Below, in pieces: positions 1-8,459 of a stretch of 39,461 bases of DNA. The notes below the pieces were generated by a model. It was not told where the DNA came from. It was given only the letters and a program-made list of their open reading frames with translations, and did no database searches. The position numbers and the translations under genes are program-made. Source of the DNA: Bacilli bacterium (GTDB lineage: Bacteria > Bacillota > Bacilli > Bacillales > Amphibacillaceae); assembly GCA_012838505.1 (NCBI GenBank), contig DUPD01000025.1:1-39461 (forward strand). The letters are read 5' to 3'. How positions within the stretch are numbered: the stretch's first letter is position 1; every line of letters starts with the position of its first letter.

Positions 1-1
1 A

Positions 2-67
2 AATAAAGATGAGGCAGTTGAATTACATTGTCCTCACTGTAATGGCACGATGATTGAAGCGAGATAA
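2..67 (+). CDS. C-terminal tail of an unidentified zinc-ribbon-like protein (partial)
   Basis: An open frame enters from the left edge and ends at a TAA at 65-67. The 21 visible residues include a CPHC pair (HCPHCNGTM), which looks like half of a zinc ribbon, followed by IEAR at the C-terminus. The gene is on the plus strand and converges on yrzB. Too little is present to name a family, and the bulk of the gene lies outside the window. Its stop codon overlaps the left edge of the hairpin terminator that serves the opposite strand. Confidence 0.5.
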   Translation, partial: NKDEAVELHCPHCNGTMIEAR

Positions 68-96
68 AATCCCAAGTAAATATTGTTTACTTGGGA
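66..96 (-). terminator. Intrinsic terminator after yrzB (possibly bidirectional)
   Basis: An 11-bp perfect inverted repeat (TCCCAAGTAAA at 70-80 and TTTACTTGGGA at 86-96) has a 5-base loop. Read on the minus strand, the stem is followed by TTTT (66-69), which makes it the end of the ireB-ruvX-yrzB transcript. The plus-strand side lacks a clear T-run, so termination of the convergent partial gene is less certain. Confidence 0.8.
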
Positions 97-127
97 CGTG
101 ATTTAGTCGCGATAGCGACTTTGTTCG

Positions 128-412
128 TTAATATTTTTCATCAATCAAAGTGTTTAGCATTTCTTCGACTAAATCCCATTCCTCATCTGTTTCAATTTGG
201 AATAGAGCGAAGTCATCTTCATTTTCCTGCTCCTCATAACGAAAAGCAAATACTTCTTGTTCTTCTTCCTCATCTTCACCTTGCTCAACAGGAACAACAG
301 CAATATATGATGCATTATTTTCTTCAACATCAAATGTAAATAACACTTCAAATAGGTGTTCTTCACCATTTTCATCAGGGATAATGATACGTTCTTCTTC
401 AGATAGTGACAT
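128..412 (-). CDS. yrzB: DUF1292 family protein YrzB
   Basis: This is a 94-residue, strongly acidic protein of the DUF1292 family (B. subtilis YrzB is about the same length). Its function is unknown. The N-terminal part reads ERIIIPDENGEEHLFEVLFTF, a short beta-rich core typical of the family, followed by a Glu-rich loop (GEDEEEEQE) and a conserved FALFQIETDEEWDLVEEML-type end. A longer frame opens at 439, but that ATG lies inside the end of ruvX. The ATG at 412 has a proper AAGGAGG ribosome site 8 bases upstream, so 412 was chosen. It is the last gene of the ireB-ruvX-yrzB cluster, which is conserved next to alaS in Bacillales. Confidence 0.88.
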   Translation of the reverse strand: MSLSEEERIIIPDENGEEHLFEVLFTFDVEENNASYIAVVPVEQGEDEEEEQEVFAFRYEEQENEDDFALFQIETDEEWDLVEEMLNTLIDEKY

Positions 413-425
413 TGTCTCTACCTCC

Positions 426-842
426 TTATTGTTTTCCATTTAAATAGCCTTGCAAAATCATCACAGCCGCCATTTTGTCAATGACTTTCTTTCGTTTATC
501 TCGACTCACATCTGCTTCTAACAAAACCCGTTCAGCCGCCATGGTTGATAAGCGCTCATCCCATAGCGTCGTTTTGATCTTGTAGTTTTCCGATAAATAG
601 TCCGCATACTTTTGTGAGATTTCACCGCGCTCACCAATCGTGCCATTCATATGCTTCGGTAAGCCGATCACGATTTCCGTCACCTCATACTCACTAATAA
701 TCGCTGCGAGTGATTGGTTAGCTGTTGTAAAGTCATTCTCATTCCAATGAATTGTTGTTAGGCCTTGTGCAGTCCAACCGAATGCGTCGCTTATCGCTAC
801 ACCAATTGTCTTAGACCCAACGTCTAGTCCCATTACTCTCAT
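426..842 (-). CDS. ruvX: Holliday junction resolvase-like RuvX/YqgF (YrrK)
   Basis: This is a 138-residue RNase H-fold protein of the YqgF/RuvX family, implicated in pre-16S rRNA 5' end maturation and proposed earlier as a Holliday junction resolvase. The motif [15 protein letters not shown] near the N-terminus carries the first catalytic Asp. [15 protein letters not shown] is the second conserved block. [14 protein letters not shown] carries the conserved Asp-Glu, and [13 protein letters not shown] holds the C-terminal Asp. The frame stays open to 890, but the ATG at 842 gives the standard family start (MRVMGLDVG), has GAGG upstream and lies one base after the ireB stop. That argues for tight translational coupling within ireB-ruvX-yrzB. 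Confidence 0.93.
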   Translation of the reverse strand: MRVMGLDVGSKTIGVAISDAFGWTAQGLTTIHWNENDFTTANQSLAAIISEYEVTEIVIGLPKHMNGTIGERGEISQKYADYLSENYKIKTTLWDERLSTMAAERVLLEADVSRDKRKKVIDKMAAVMILQGYLNGKQ

Positions 843-843
843 C

Positions 844-1110
844 TTATACCTCTTTATTATGTTCGATATAAAAATGAACAAGCTCCTCAATTAACTCATC
901 GCGATCAAGTCGGCGAATGAGGTTCCTTGCATCTTTGTATCGCGGAATGTAGGCTGGATCACCTGACAGCAAGTAACCAACAATTTGGTTAATTGGATGA
1001 TAACCTTTTTCCCGTAATGATTGATAAACAGTTAAGAGTACATCTTTTACATTTTCTTCGATTGGATCTTCTGAAAAATTAAATTTCATCGTTTTATCCA
1101 TTGAATCCAT
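844..1110 (-). CDS. ireB: IreB family regulatory phosphoprotein (YrzL, UPF0297)
   Basis: This 88-residue protein matches the IreB/UPF0297 family closely. It has the [12 protein letters not shown] opening, the [38 protein letters not shown] core and the family's usual length. In Enterococcus faecalis, IreB is a substrate of the Ser/Thr kinase IreK and affects cell-envelope stress and cephalosporin tolerance; a similar role here is inference. A GTG at 1125 extends the frame, but the ATG at 1110 sits at a normal distance after AAGGTGGGG, so it was chosen. The gene is first in the cluster with ruvX and yrzB and follows alaS, as in B. subtilis. Confidence 0.92.
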   Translation of the reverse strand: MDSMDKTMKFNFSEDPIEENVKDVLLTVYQSLREKGYHPINQIVGYLLSGDPAYIPRYKDARNLIRRLDRDELIEELVHFYIEHNKEV

Positions 1111-1203
1111 GTATAAACACCCCACCTTATTAGATAAATTGAGCTATATATACTCATTCGTCATCTCTCTCTATTATACCTTTAATTTATTTCAAATAAC
1201 AAG

Positions 1204-3837
1204 TTACTTAACTGTTGAAATTAATTTTTTTGCCTCTTCTAAAGCTTCAGCAACCATTTCTGGCTTTTTACCCCCAGCTTGCGCCATATCCGGTCGACCA
1301 CCGCCACCACCGCCACAAATTTCAGCTGCTCGCTTAATAATATTTCCGGCATGGTAACCTTGCTTAACTAAATCTGTCGAAACACCTGCAGCTAGCTGCA
1401 CTTTCCCATCATTAACGGCTGCTAACAAAATTATACCTGGCTCTACCTTATGTTTTAAATCATCAACCATTGAACGAAGTTGATTCATATCTCCAACATT
1501 AACTTGTTCTGCTAAAACTTTTACGCCATTAATCTCTTCAACTCGATCAAGAATTTCTGCTGCCTCATTATTTGAGAGCTTTTGCATTAATGATTCATTG
1601 TCACGCTTCGCTTGCTTTAACTCTTGGAATAATCCATCAACTTTTTCTTTAACTTGCATTGGTTTAGTTTTTAATAATTGAGCTGTTTCGGTTAAAATTG
1701 CCTCACGTTCATTTGAGTAATCATAGACGCCTTTACTTGTGACCGCCTCAATCCGACGCACACCAGCACCAATTCCCGACTCGCTAACAAGCTTGAATAG
1801 CCCAATTTCAGCGGTATTGTTAACGTGACAACCACCACATAATTCTAAACTATAATCACTAATTTGCACAACACGAACAACGTCACCATATTTTTCACCA
1901 AACAGAGCCATTGCTCCCATCTTTTTCGCTTCATCAATTGGGTAAAAACCTGTTTTGACCGGGATGGTCTCCCAAATCTTTTGATTAATTTTTTCTTCAA
2001 TTGTTTTTAGTTCATCTTCTGTCACTGCATTAAAGTGTGAAAAGTCAAAGCGTAGCCGCTCTGCAGTGACGAGTGAACCCGCTTGGTTGACATGGTTTCC
2101 GAGCACATCTTTTAATGCTTGGTGTAACAAGTGCGTTGCTGTATGGTTTTTTTCGACAAACTGACGTTTTGTTTGATCGACAGCTACTTCAACAAGATCA
2201 CCGACTTTTAACTGACCTTTTGCCACTTTAACACGGTGAAGGTTTTGCCCTTTTGGTGCTTTTTTCGTATCCAAAACTTGTGCGTTAGCCGACTCAGACT
2301 GAATCACTCCTGTATCAGCAATTTGCCCCCCACTTTCAGCATAAAATGGTGTTTTTGCTAACACGACCAACACTTCTTCCACAGAAGATTGGTCAACGAG
2401 TGCTTTATTTTCAATAATTGCCTCGATTGTTGTACTCAACTTGAGCGTATCATAGCCAACAAATTCGCTTGGTGCAGATAAATTTTGATAAACATCATCT
2501 TGTACTTGCATCGAATCAACCTTTTGACGTGCCTCTCTTGCACGATCGCGTTGTAACTGCATTTCTGCTTCAAAGCCAGGTTCATCGATCGTAAATCCAG
2601 CCTCAGCTACATATTCCTCTGTCAGTTCTTTAGGGAAACCATACGTGTCATACAGACGGAACACATCTTTTCCTGGAATCACAGTCGACTTGTTTGCCTG
2701 TTCTTGCTTAATAATCGTTTCCAAAATCGTTAGACCATCATTTAATGTTTCATGGAATCTTTCTTCCTCTGTTTGAATCACATTGACAATAAAGTCACGA
2801 TTTTGTTTCACTTCTGGGTAAAATGAAGCCATATTTTCACCCACAATATCAACTAGTTGATACATAAATGGTTTCTCTAAGTTTAATTGCTTAGCAAATC
2901 GAACCGCACGACGAATTAAACGACGGAGTACATAACCTCTTCCTTCGTTAGATGGCAACGCACCATCACCAACCGCAAAAGCAACCGTACGAATATGGTC
3001 AGCAATGACTTTATAAGCGGTATCTGTTGTGTCACTCTCTCCATATTTAATTGACGTCAGTTTTTCAACTTCTTTAATGATCGGTAAAAATAAATCTGTC
3101 TCAAAATTTGTTTTTGTCTCCTGTAAGACAGAAACAACACGCTCCAGCCCCATTCCCGTATCAATATTTTTCTTCGGCAATGGCGTGTACGTATCATCTG
3201 GATTATGATTAAACTGTGAGAAAACTAAGTTCCAAATCTCTAAATAACGATCATTCTCTCCACCTGGGTATAGCTCTGGATCATTCGGATCATTGCCATA
3301 CGCTTCGCCACGATCATAGAAGATCTCCGTGTTTGGTCCACTTGGTCCTTCACCAATATCCCAGAAGTTTTCTTCCAAGCGAATGATTCGTTCCTCTGGC
3401 AACTGGATCTGATCTTTCCAAATTAAATAAGCTTCCTCATCTTCAGGATGAACGGTTACTGATAATAGCTCAGGATTTAAGCCAAGCCATTTTTGATCGG
3501 TTAAAAATTCCCATGCCCACTCAATTGCTTCTTCTTTAAAATAGTCACCGATAGAGAAGTTTCCGAGCATTTCAAAAAATGTGTGGTGACGTGGTGTGTA
3601 ACCGACGTTTTCAATATCATTTGTTCGAATTGATTTTTGTGCATTTGTTAGGCGTGGATTGTTTGGGACAATTCTACCATCAAAATATTTCTTTAACGTT
3701 GCTACTCCACTATTAATCCAAAGCAATGTTGGATCATCGACTGGAATCAATGGTGCACTTGGTTCAACTTGGTGTCCCTTTTCCTTGAAAAAATCTAAAA
3801 ATAACTGTCTTACTTCTGATGATGTTAATCGTTTCAT
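1204..3837 (-). CDS. alaS: Alanyl-tRNA synthetase
   Basis: This 877-residue class II synthetase charges tRNA-Ala. The aminoacylation domain spans about residues 1-360 ([19 protein letters not shown] start; [32 protein letters not shown]). The editing domain carries the zinc-binding HxxxH (HTATHLLH) and CGGCH motifs that clear mischarged Ser and Gly. The C-terminal glycine-rich C-Ala segment reads [16 protein letters not shown]. Length is normal. The frame can be read from a GTG at 3840, but the ATG at 3837 is better spaced (8 bases) from AGGAGG. Expression is expected to depend on uncharged tRNA-Ala through the T-box leader immediately upstream. Confidence 0.98.
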   Translation of the reverse strand: MKRLTSSEVRQLFLDFFKEKGHQVEPSAPLIPVDDPTLLWINSGVATLKKYFDGRIVPNNPRLTNAQKSIRTNDIENVGYTPRHHTFFEMLGNFSIGDYFKEEAIEWAWEFLTDQKWLGLNPELLSVTVHPEDEEAYLIWKDQIQLPEERIIRLEENFWDIGEGPSGPNTEIFYDRGEAYGNDPNDPELYPGGENDRYLEIWNLVFSQFNHNPDDTYTPLPKKNIDTGMGLERVVSVLQETKTNFETDLFLPIIKEVEKLTSIKYGESDTTDTAYKVIADHIRTVAFAVGDGALPSNEGRGYVLRRLIRRAVRFAKQLNLEKPFMYQLVDIVGENMASFYPEVKQNRDFIVNVIQTEEERFHETLNDGLTILETIIKQEQANKSTVIPGKDVFRLYDTYGFPKELTEEYVAEAGFTIDEPGFEAEMQLQRDRAREARQKVDSMQVQDDVYQNLSAPSEFVGYDTLKLSTTIEAIIENKALVDQSSVEEVLVVLAKTPFYAESGGQIADTGVIQSESANAQVLDTKKAPKGQNLHRVKVAKGQLKVGDLVEVAVDQTKRQFVEKNHTATHLLHQALKDVLGNHVNQAGSLVTAERLRFDFSHFNAVTEDELKTIEEKINQKIWETIPVKTGFYPIDEAKKMGAMALFGEKYGDVVRVVQISDYSLELCGGCHVNNTAEIGLFKLVSESGIGAGVRRIEAVTSKGVYDYSNEREAILTETAQLLKTKPMQVKEKVDGLFQELKQAKRDNESLMQKLSNNEAAEILDRVEEINGVKVLAEQVNVGDMNQLRSMVDDLKHKVEPGIILLAAVNDGKVQLAAGVSTDLVKQGYHAGNIIKRAAEICGGGGGGRPDMAQAGGKKPEMVAEALEEAKKLISTVK

Positions 3838-3888
3838 CACGCTTTCCTCCTGTTTCTAATTCGTTCGATCATTTGAGTACGTGTCATC

Positions 3889-4110
3889 AAAAAAACTCCC
3901 GCCCCTGCATTATCTGCAGGGGCGAGAGCTAGCTTCGCGGTACCACCCTGATTATAGTCAAACTAAGACTATCATCTTTGTCACTGTTAACGGTGTGAGC
4001 CGACAAGTGTTTTACTTGTACTCCTAACGCAGCTTCTGTAACCCTTCGTTTGATTTATCTTCCAGCCAAGGATAAATCTCTCTTAAAAACGGACTGTTAC
4101 ATACTCGTGT
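3889..4110 (-). promoter_or_regulatory. T-box leader of alaS with terminator
   Basis: On the minus strand, the conserved T-box sequence GGGTGGTACCGCG (within 3931-3948) is followed by a strong terminator hairpin. Its arms are 3901-3909 and 3915-3923, extended to about 14 bp through a G-U pair, and a run of seven T follows (3889-3895). Upstream lie an AGAGAGATTTATCC stem I-like segment and an AAGCTGCG stretch containing Ala codons (GCT and GCG). Which of these is the specifier was not resolved. Uncharged tRNA-Ala should stabilise the antiterminator and allow alaS transcription. The 5' boundary is approximate. Confidence 0.93.
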
Positions 4111-4142
4111 TGATCATTGTTTTTGTTATGTTATCTGATGAT

Positions 4143-4171
4143 ATTATATTGAATAGTAATTGATCTGTCAA
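4143..4171 (-). promoter_or_regulatory. Sigma-A promoter for alaS
   Basis: A full-consensus promoter reads TTGACA (4166-4171), a 17-base spacer and TATAAT (4143-4148) on the minus strand, just upstream of the T-box leader. It lets alaS be transcribed independently of metNIQ. Confidence 0.88.
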
Positions 4172-4181
4172 TTACTATTCA
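4150..4181. repeat. 14-bp perfect inverted repeat overlapping the alaS promoter
   Basis: Arms TGAATAGTAATTGA (4150-4163) and TCAATTACTATTCA (4168-4181) flank a 4-base loop. The repeat covers the spacer and -35 element of the alaS promoter and starts 13 bases past the metI stop codon. It lacks a T-run on either strand, so it is not a typical terminator. It may be a transcript-end stabiliser for metNIQ or a protein binding site. Confidence 0.75.
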
Positions 4182-4194
4182 GATAGTGGCTGAT

Positions 4195-4869
4195 TCATTC
4201 ATCTCTTTTCATTTTTGCTGAAAAATAGTTCCCAATCATCTGTACACCTTGAACAATGATAATTAATACGAACACCGTTAAGTACATCACATCTATTTCA
4301 TATTGAATATGCCCATAACGATAAGCGAGATCACCGAGACCACCTGCTCCAACAAGTCCTGCCATTGCTGTTGCACCAATAAGACTGACTGTTGCAATCG
4401 TTAAACCAAGAATAATTGACGGTCTTGCTTCTCTTAATAACACATTCCAAATGATCGATCTTCTTTTGATTCCTATTGCTGTATATGCTTCAACAACACC
4501 AGGGCTCACTTCAAGTAGCGCAGATTCTATCAGTCTAGCAATATACGGTGCAGCATAAATAACAAGTGGAACAATTACACCTCTCACTCCAATGATTGTC
4601 CCTGCAACTAATTTCGTAAATGGCAAAATGAAAAATAATAAGATGATAAAAGGAATCGAACGAATGATATTAACAATCACATTAAGCAATCCATAAATCC
4701 ACTTATTCTCAAACATATAGCCTGGTCGAGTGATAACTAAAACAATACCAATGCTGACTCCAAAGATCAGCGCAAAAAAGAGTGAAATGGTCGTCATTTG
4801 AAATGTTTCCACAAGCGCCTTGTAAATCAGCGGTAACCATTTATCTGTAAACCCCATCAAATTACTCAT
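4195..4869 (-). CDS. metI: Methionine ABC transporter permease MetI
   Basis: This 224-residue integral membrane permease belongs to the D-/L-methionine importer. It has about five hydrophobic segments and the ABC-permease EAA loop (EAYTAIGIKRRSIIWNVLLREARP), which contacts the MetN ATPase. GATAMAGLVGAGGLGDLAYRYG is the highly conserved MetI C-terminal block. The gene overlaps the 3' end of metN by 8 bases, a sign of translational coupling. It is the last gene of metQ-metN-metI. Length is normal for the family. Confidence 0.95.
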   Translation of the reverse strand: MSNLMGFTDKWLPLIYKALVETFQMTTISLFFALIFGVSIGIVLVITRPGYMFENKWIYGLLNVIVNIIRSIPFIILLFFILPFTKLVAGTIIGVRGVIVPLVIYAAPYIARLIESALLEVSPGVVEAYTAIGIKRRSIIWNVLLREARPSIILGLTIATVSLIGATAMAGLVGAGGLGDLAYRYGHIQYEIDVMYLTVFVLIIIVQGVQMIGNYFSAKMKRDE

Positions 4870-5884
4870 TTTTCACACCCAACTCCTTTACATCAACACC
4901 GTTTTCGATTAAAAATTGAAGCGCCTTTTTACGATTTTCCTCTTCGCCATTTAAGTGGACAACAAGAATGCCAATCACTCCATTTTTCAACTCGATAATA
5001 TTAGCCGCTAAAATATTTGGTTTAATATTAAATTTCACTGCTGTGTCAGCAAGGATAGGGTCTCCTGCTGATGCGCCAACAAATGTTAATCTAGCGACAG
5101 ATCCAGTCACCTTTAATTGATCAATTAATGATGGTGCTAGTTTTCGTTGAGAAATTGTATTTAAAAATTTATTCGTTGTTTCATGTTTTGGATCCTTAAA
5201 CAAGTCAATTGTCTGACCTTGTTCAATCACTTGACCATCTTCCATCACATAAACATAATCACAAATCTTTTGAATCACATTCATTTCATGAGTAATAAGC
5301 AAAATGGTAATACCGAATTCTTTATTTATTTTTAATAATAATTCTAGAATTGAGTCCGTTGTTTCAGGATCTAATGCACTTGTCGCTTCATCACTCAATA
5401 GAATTTCAGGCTCTTGTGCAATCGCACGAGCAATTGCAACACGTTGTTTTTGTCCACCTGATAATTGACTTGGATAAGCCTGATGACGATCTGCTAAACC
5501 AACGATATCCAAATATTTAACGGTTCGTTCGTTAACCTCGCCTTGATCTAAACCTAATAATTTCAGTGGAATGGCGATATTGTCATAGACGGTAGCTGTT
5601 TTCAGCAAATTAAATCCTTGGAAAATCATGCCGATTTTTTGTCTTGATTCACGCAGTTTTTGTAAAGGTAAAGATGTTATTTCTACATCATTTATATAGA
5701 CTTTTCCTGAAGAAGGCCTTTCTAATAAATTAACACAACGAATCAGTGTACTTTTACCTGCTCCACTGTGGCCAATAACACCATGTATTTCACCTTTTTT
5801 TACGTGAAAATTCACATTTTTTACAGCATCGACGGTACCATTTTTAGTGACAAACGATTTAGATATGTTTTCTAAAACGATCAT
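4862..5884 (-). CDS. metN: Methionine ABC transporter ATPase MetN
   Basis: This 340-residue ATPase powers methionine import. The nucleotide-binding domain has Walker A GHSGAGKST (about residues 38-46), a Q-loop (GMIFQGFNLL), signature LSGGQKQRVAIARA and Walker B ILLSDEATSALD. Residues about 255-340 form the C-terminal NIL/ACT-like domain, which in MetN proteins binds methionine and inhibits transport when internal methionine is high. The Walker B region has Ser before Asp, as is common in MetN. The start ATG at 5884 directly follows the metQ region with 36 bases between, consistent with one S-box-controlled operon. Confidence 0.96.
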   Translation of the reverse strand: MIVLENISKSFVTKNGTVDAVKNVNFHVKKGEIHGVIGHSGAGKSTLIRCVNLLERPSSGKVYINDVEITSLPLQKLRESRQKIGMIFQGFNLLKTATVYDNIAIPLKLLGLDQGEVNERTVKYLDIVGLADRHQAYPSQLSGGQKQRVAIARAIAQEPEILLSDEATSALDPETTDSILELLLKINKEFGITILLITHEMNVIQKICDYVYVMEDGQVIEQGQTIDLFKDPKHETTNKFLNTISQRKLAPSLIDQLKVTGSVARLTFVGASAGDPILADTAVKFNIKPNILAANIIELKNGVIGILVVHLNGEEENRKKALQFLIENGVDVKELGVKNE

Positions 5885-5920
5885 TCAGTTCTCCCTCTCT
5901 AAAACTGGTTAACTCATTTC

Positions 5921-6733
5921 TTACCAACTTGCCTGATATACACCAGGGTATTCACTATTAATAAAATCTTTTACTTCATCTGAATAGTAAGCCTTTTTTA
6001 ATTTTTCGATCACTGGATCATTGACATTTTCTTCACGTACAACTAAATGATTAACATATGGAGAACCATCTGTCTCTGTAAAGATTGAATCTTCTGCTGG
6101 ATTTAGTCCACTTGCCGTTGCAAAGTTTCCATTTATAACAGCTAAGTCAACTTCCCCTAACATCTGTGGGATTTGTGCTGCATCGAGTTCAATAAATTCA
6201 ACATTTTTATCATTTCTAACAATGTCAAGCGGTGTTGCCGTCGCTCTTTTTTCATCATCTATTTCGATAAGCCCTGCTTCTTCAAATATATTGAGTGCTC
6301 TTGCTCCGTTTGTTGGGTCATTTGGAATACCTATCTTTCCACCTTCTGGTATATCGTTAACATCTGTTAAGTGTTCCGAGTATACACCGATCATACTTAA
6401 GATCGTTGGAAATGCAGAAACTAAATTTGTTTCGTGATCTTCATTGAATTTGTCCATGAAAGGTTTATGTTGATAGCTATTTGCATCAAGTTCGCCTTCA
6501 TCTAAGGCTGTATTTGGCATCACATAGTCAGAAAATACTTTGATCTCAATTTCCAATCCATCCTCTGCCGCAACCTCTTTCACAATTTCAAAAACTTGCT
6601 CATGTGGTCCACCAGTTACACCTACGACAAGCTTATCTTCGCTAAGAGCATTCGTCGTATCACTATCACCGCAAGCGACCAGAAATATAAGTGTTAGAAT
6701 AATTGATGTAAAAATTAATGCTTTCTTTCTCAT
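5921..6733 (-). CDS. metQ: Methionine-binding lipoprotein MetQ
   Basis: This 270-residue substrate-binding lipoprotein of the NlpA/MetQ family captures methionine outside the membrane and delivers it to MetNI. The N-terminus is a lipoprotein signal (MRKKA, hydrophobic core, lipobox LVAC with Cys21). Family blocks visible are LVVGVTGGPHEQVFE, DANSYQHKPFM, IGIPNDPTNGARAL and DLAVINGNFA. It is the first gene of metQNI. Gene order Q-N-I differs from the usual N-I-Q (B. subtilis metNPQ), with the binding protein directly after the riboswitch. Confidence 0.95.
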   Translation of the reverse strand: MRKKALIFTSIILTLIFLVACGDSDTTNALSEDKLVVGVTGGPHEQVFEIVKEVAAEDGLEIEIKVFSDYVMPNTALDEGELDANSYQHKPFMDKFNEDHETNLVSAFPTILSMIGVYSEHLTDVNDIPEGGKIGIPNDPTNGARALNIFEEAGLIEIDDEKRATATPLDIVRNDKNVEFIELDAAQIPQMLGEVDLAVINGNFATASGLNPAEDSIFTETDGSPYVNHLVVREENVNDPVIEKLKKAYYSDEVKDFINSEYPGVYQASW

Positions 6734-6769
6734 TTAAAATATCCCCTTTATTATTTTTCTATTTTTCAT

Positions 6770-6921
6770 AAAAAAATGCCCTTCATTTTGAAAGACATCG
6801 CAAAATGCATATTGCTTATCTTTCAGAATAAGGTTATTCTGTAGGAATTGGCACCTTCCCAACCTATAATTGGGGGTTGCTGGACGTCATCGGGCCTAAT
6901 CCCTCGATCGCTCTTGATAAG
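6770..6921 (-). promoter_or_regulatory. SAM (S-box, SAM-I) riboswitch controlling metQNI
   Basis: On the minus strand the leader carries the S-box hallmarks in order: CTTATCAAGAG (6911-6921, 5' arm of P1), GAGGGATTAGGCCCGATGA, CAGCAACC, AAGGTGCCAATTCCTACAG, and GATAAG (6815-6820) closing P1. It is followed by an expression platform: a 10-bp hairpin (6776-6785 with 6789-6798) and a run of seven T (6770-6776). SAM binding should favour the terminator and shut off methionine uptake. Confidence 0.96.
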
Positions 6922-6963
6922 TTCCATTGTTATTAAATTTATGAAAAATGTATATTAGAAGTT

Positions 6964-6992
6964 ATTATATATATTATTTGTGTTTGTGTCAA
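6964..6992 (-). promoter_or_regulatory. Sigma-A promoter of the S-box/metQNI transcript
   Basis: TTGACA (6987-6992), a 17-base spacer and TATAAT (6964-6969) match consensus on the minus strand. They place the transcript start about 35 bases ahead of the aptamer. Confidence 0.88.
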
Positions 6993-7024
6993 GCTTTTCT
7001 CGGTATGCCTGACTCAATCCATGT

Positions 7025-7924
7025 TTAAATTAAAGTAATCTGTAAATCCTTAAGATACCATTTAGGAACGATAAATCGTGCCGTTTTCAGTGGGTTGACG
7101 ACTTGACAGATTTCAGTTTGTCCGACCATACTCATCATCATTGTGACGTCACTCATTGGTAAACCAGTTTTTGCGACAATTCGGTCCACCATAAGCGAAA
7201 CGGCTTGATTAGTCGCTTCGTCTAGTGTTTCAGCAGAAGCAATTTGACTGAACACGTAATCATTTTCTAACATCGGTTGCTCAATCTTTTCACCTTTAAT
7301 CACGTCTAAAGTTACCGTTACTTCTCCGGCAATTTCAACACCTGAACCACTGATTTCACCGTCGCCCATTGCTGCATGCAGATCTCCTAAAGCAAATAAT
7401 GCACCTTCAACTGCGACAGGGAAATAAAGCGTTGCTCCTTCTTCAACCATCTTATTATCCATATTTCCACCGTGGTCACCTGGCGTTCCACAACTAACCG
7501 GATCACCTTCAGGAGCAACACCGATCACACCAATCATTTTATTAATCGGTGCTTCAATATCGTTAAAAATAACTTTTTCATCTTTTATTTGCATGATTTT
7601 TGCTTGAATTTTGTCGATCGTGTCGCCCATTAAACCGAGCCCTGGGACAACCGCCATCACACCTTGTTCACCGACTTCAATTTTTTCAATTTTAACTTTT
7701 AAGATATCGCCAGGTAATGCACCTTCGATAAAGACAGGCCCCGTTGCTGGATTGACTTTATCCCAATCAAGTTGTTCCATCACATTGTCTTCCGTTTGAA
7801 TATGGTCAGTAAAGCAATCGTACGTTTCAATCGTTAAAGTTGTTCCTGGACTGACCGTTTTCACCGGTGAATGTTCTTTACTAAAATTATAAATCACACC
7901 TGTTTCTCTCGTTAATCTAGACAT
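7025..7924 (-). CDS. Acetamidase/formamidase family protein
   Basis: This 299-residue protein of the FmdA/AmdA family hydrolyses short amides such as formamide or acetamide to the acid and ammonia. Diagnostic segments are YDCFTDHI near residue 40, NPATGPVFIEGALPGDILKVKI, DHGGNMDNKMVEEGATLYFPV, GDLHAAMGDGEISGSGVEIAGEVTV and the C-terminal QTEICQVVNPLKTARFIVPK. The frame extends to an ATG at 7948, but the ATG at 7924 follows GGAGG by 7 bases and gives the usual N-terminus. No signal peptide is seen, so it is cytoplasmic. It stands alone between the metQNI promoter and the yrrI remnant. The real substrate is not shown by sequence; nitrogen scavenging is an inference. Confidence 0.9.
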   Translation of the reverse strand: MSRLTRETGVIYNFSKEHSPVKTVSPGTTLTIETYDCFTDHIQTEDNVMEQLDWDKVNPATGPVFIEGALPGDILKVKIEKIEVGEQGVMAVVPGLGLMGDTIDKIQAKIMQIKDEKVIFNDIEAPINKMIGVIGVAPEGDPVSCGTPGDHGGNMDNKMVEEGATLYFPVAVEGALFALGDLHAAMGDGEISGSGVEIAGEVTVTLDVIKGEKIEQPMLENDYVFSQIASAETLDEATNQAVSLMVDRIVAKTGLPMSDVTMMMSMVGQTEICQVVNPLKTARFIVPKWYLKDLQITLI

Positions 7925-8020
7925 TACTTTCCCTCCACTATGTATCATTGATAATTAATAATTTTACCTAATCCTATTTTAGCAAAGTTCCACAATAGTT
8001 GCACACTCTAGCCCCCAATT

Positions 8021-8058
8021 AAAAACAAGCTAAATTTTTCAAGTAGAAATTTAGCTTG
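8021..8058 (-). terminator. Intrinsic terminator after the yrrI remnant
   Basis: A 12-bp perfect stem (8026-8037 with 8047-8058) is followed by TTTTT on the minus strand (8021-8025). It lies 7 bases past the stop codon of the permease remnant and would end transcripts coming from recD2. Confidence 0.88.
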
Positions 8059-8064
8059 CCATGA

Positions 8065-8445
8065 TTAATTTTTTTGAAACGGATTAAATGTAATCACACT
8101 ACGAATCACAACTAAAATAGGAACAGCAACGATCATCCCAAATATCCCAGCCAGTTCACTACCAATCAGGAGTACGAGAATAACAAGGACAGGATGTGTC
8201 CTTAGATTGTAACCTAATATGAACGGTGACAAGAGATTATTCTCAATAAATTGCACGAGTACAACAGCAATAATTACATACAGTGCCAAATTCGCTGATT
8301 GAAGAAACGCGAGTAACACAGCTGGTGACGCACCTAGAAACGGTCCAAAGAAAGAAAGGTAAGGAAATCTTAAATACACCAATCAAGAAATAACGATATC
8401 CAGGGTAGATAATCATATTATGGTATGAAAAGGTGTTCTTTAAAC
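8065..8445 (-). pseudogene. Truncated AI-2E family permease (yrrI remnant)
   Basis: The open frame at 8065-8382 encodes only the C-terminal third of an AI-2E family membrane protein. It contains YLSFFGPFLGASPAVLLAF, VLVQFIENNLLSPFILG, HPVLVILVLLIGSELAGIFGMIVAVP and a charged tail. Complete family members are about 350 residues, so roughly 245 are missing. The only in-frame start is a TTG with an in-frame TGA next to it and no ribosome site. A second frame just upstream (about 8383-8430) reads YPGYRYFLIGVF, which may be the preceding piece displaced by a frameshift. In B. subtilis the intact homologue yrrI lies between recD2 and alaS, so the remnant is in its expected place. It is very probably non-functional. 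Confidence 0.85.
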
Positions 8446-8459
8446 ATATATTTTCGTTA

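Noticed and set aside
128..439. Longer yrzB starting at 439
   Set aside because: That ATG lies in the final codons of ruvX with no ribosome site, whereas ATG 412 has AAGGAGG at optimal distance and gives the family length.
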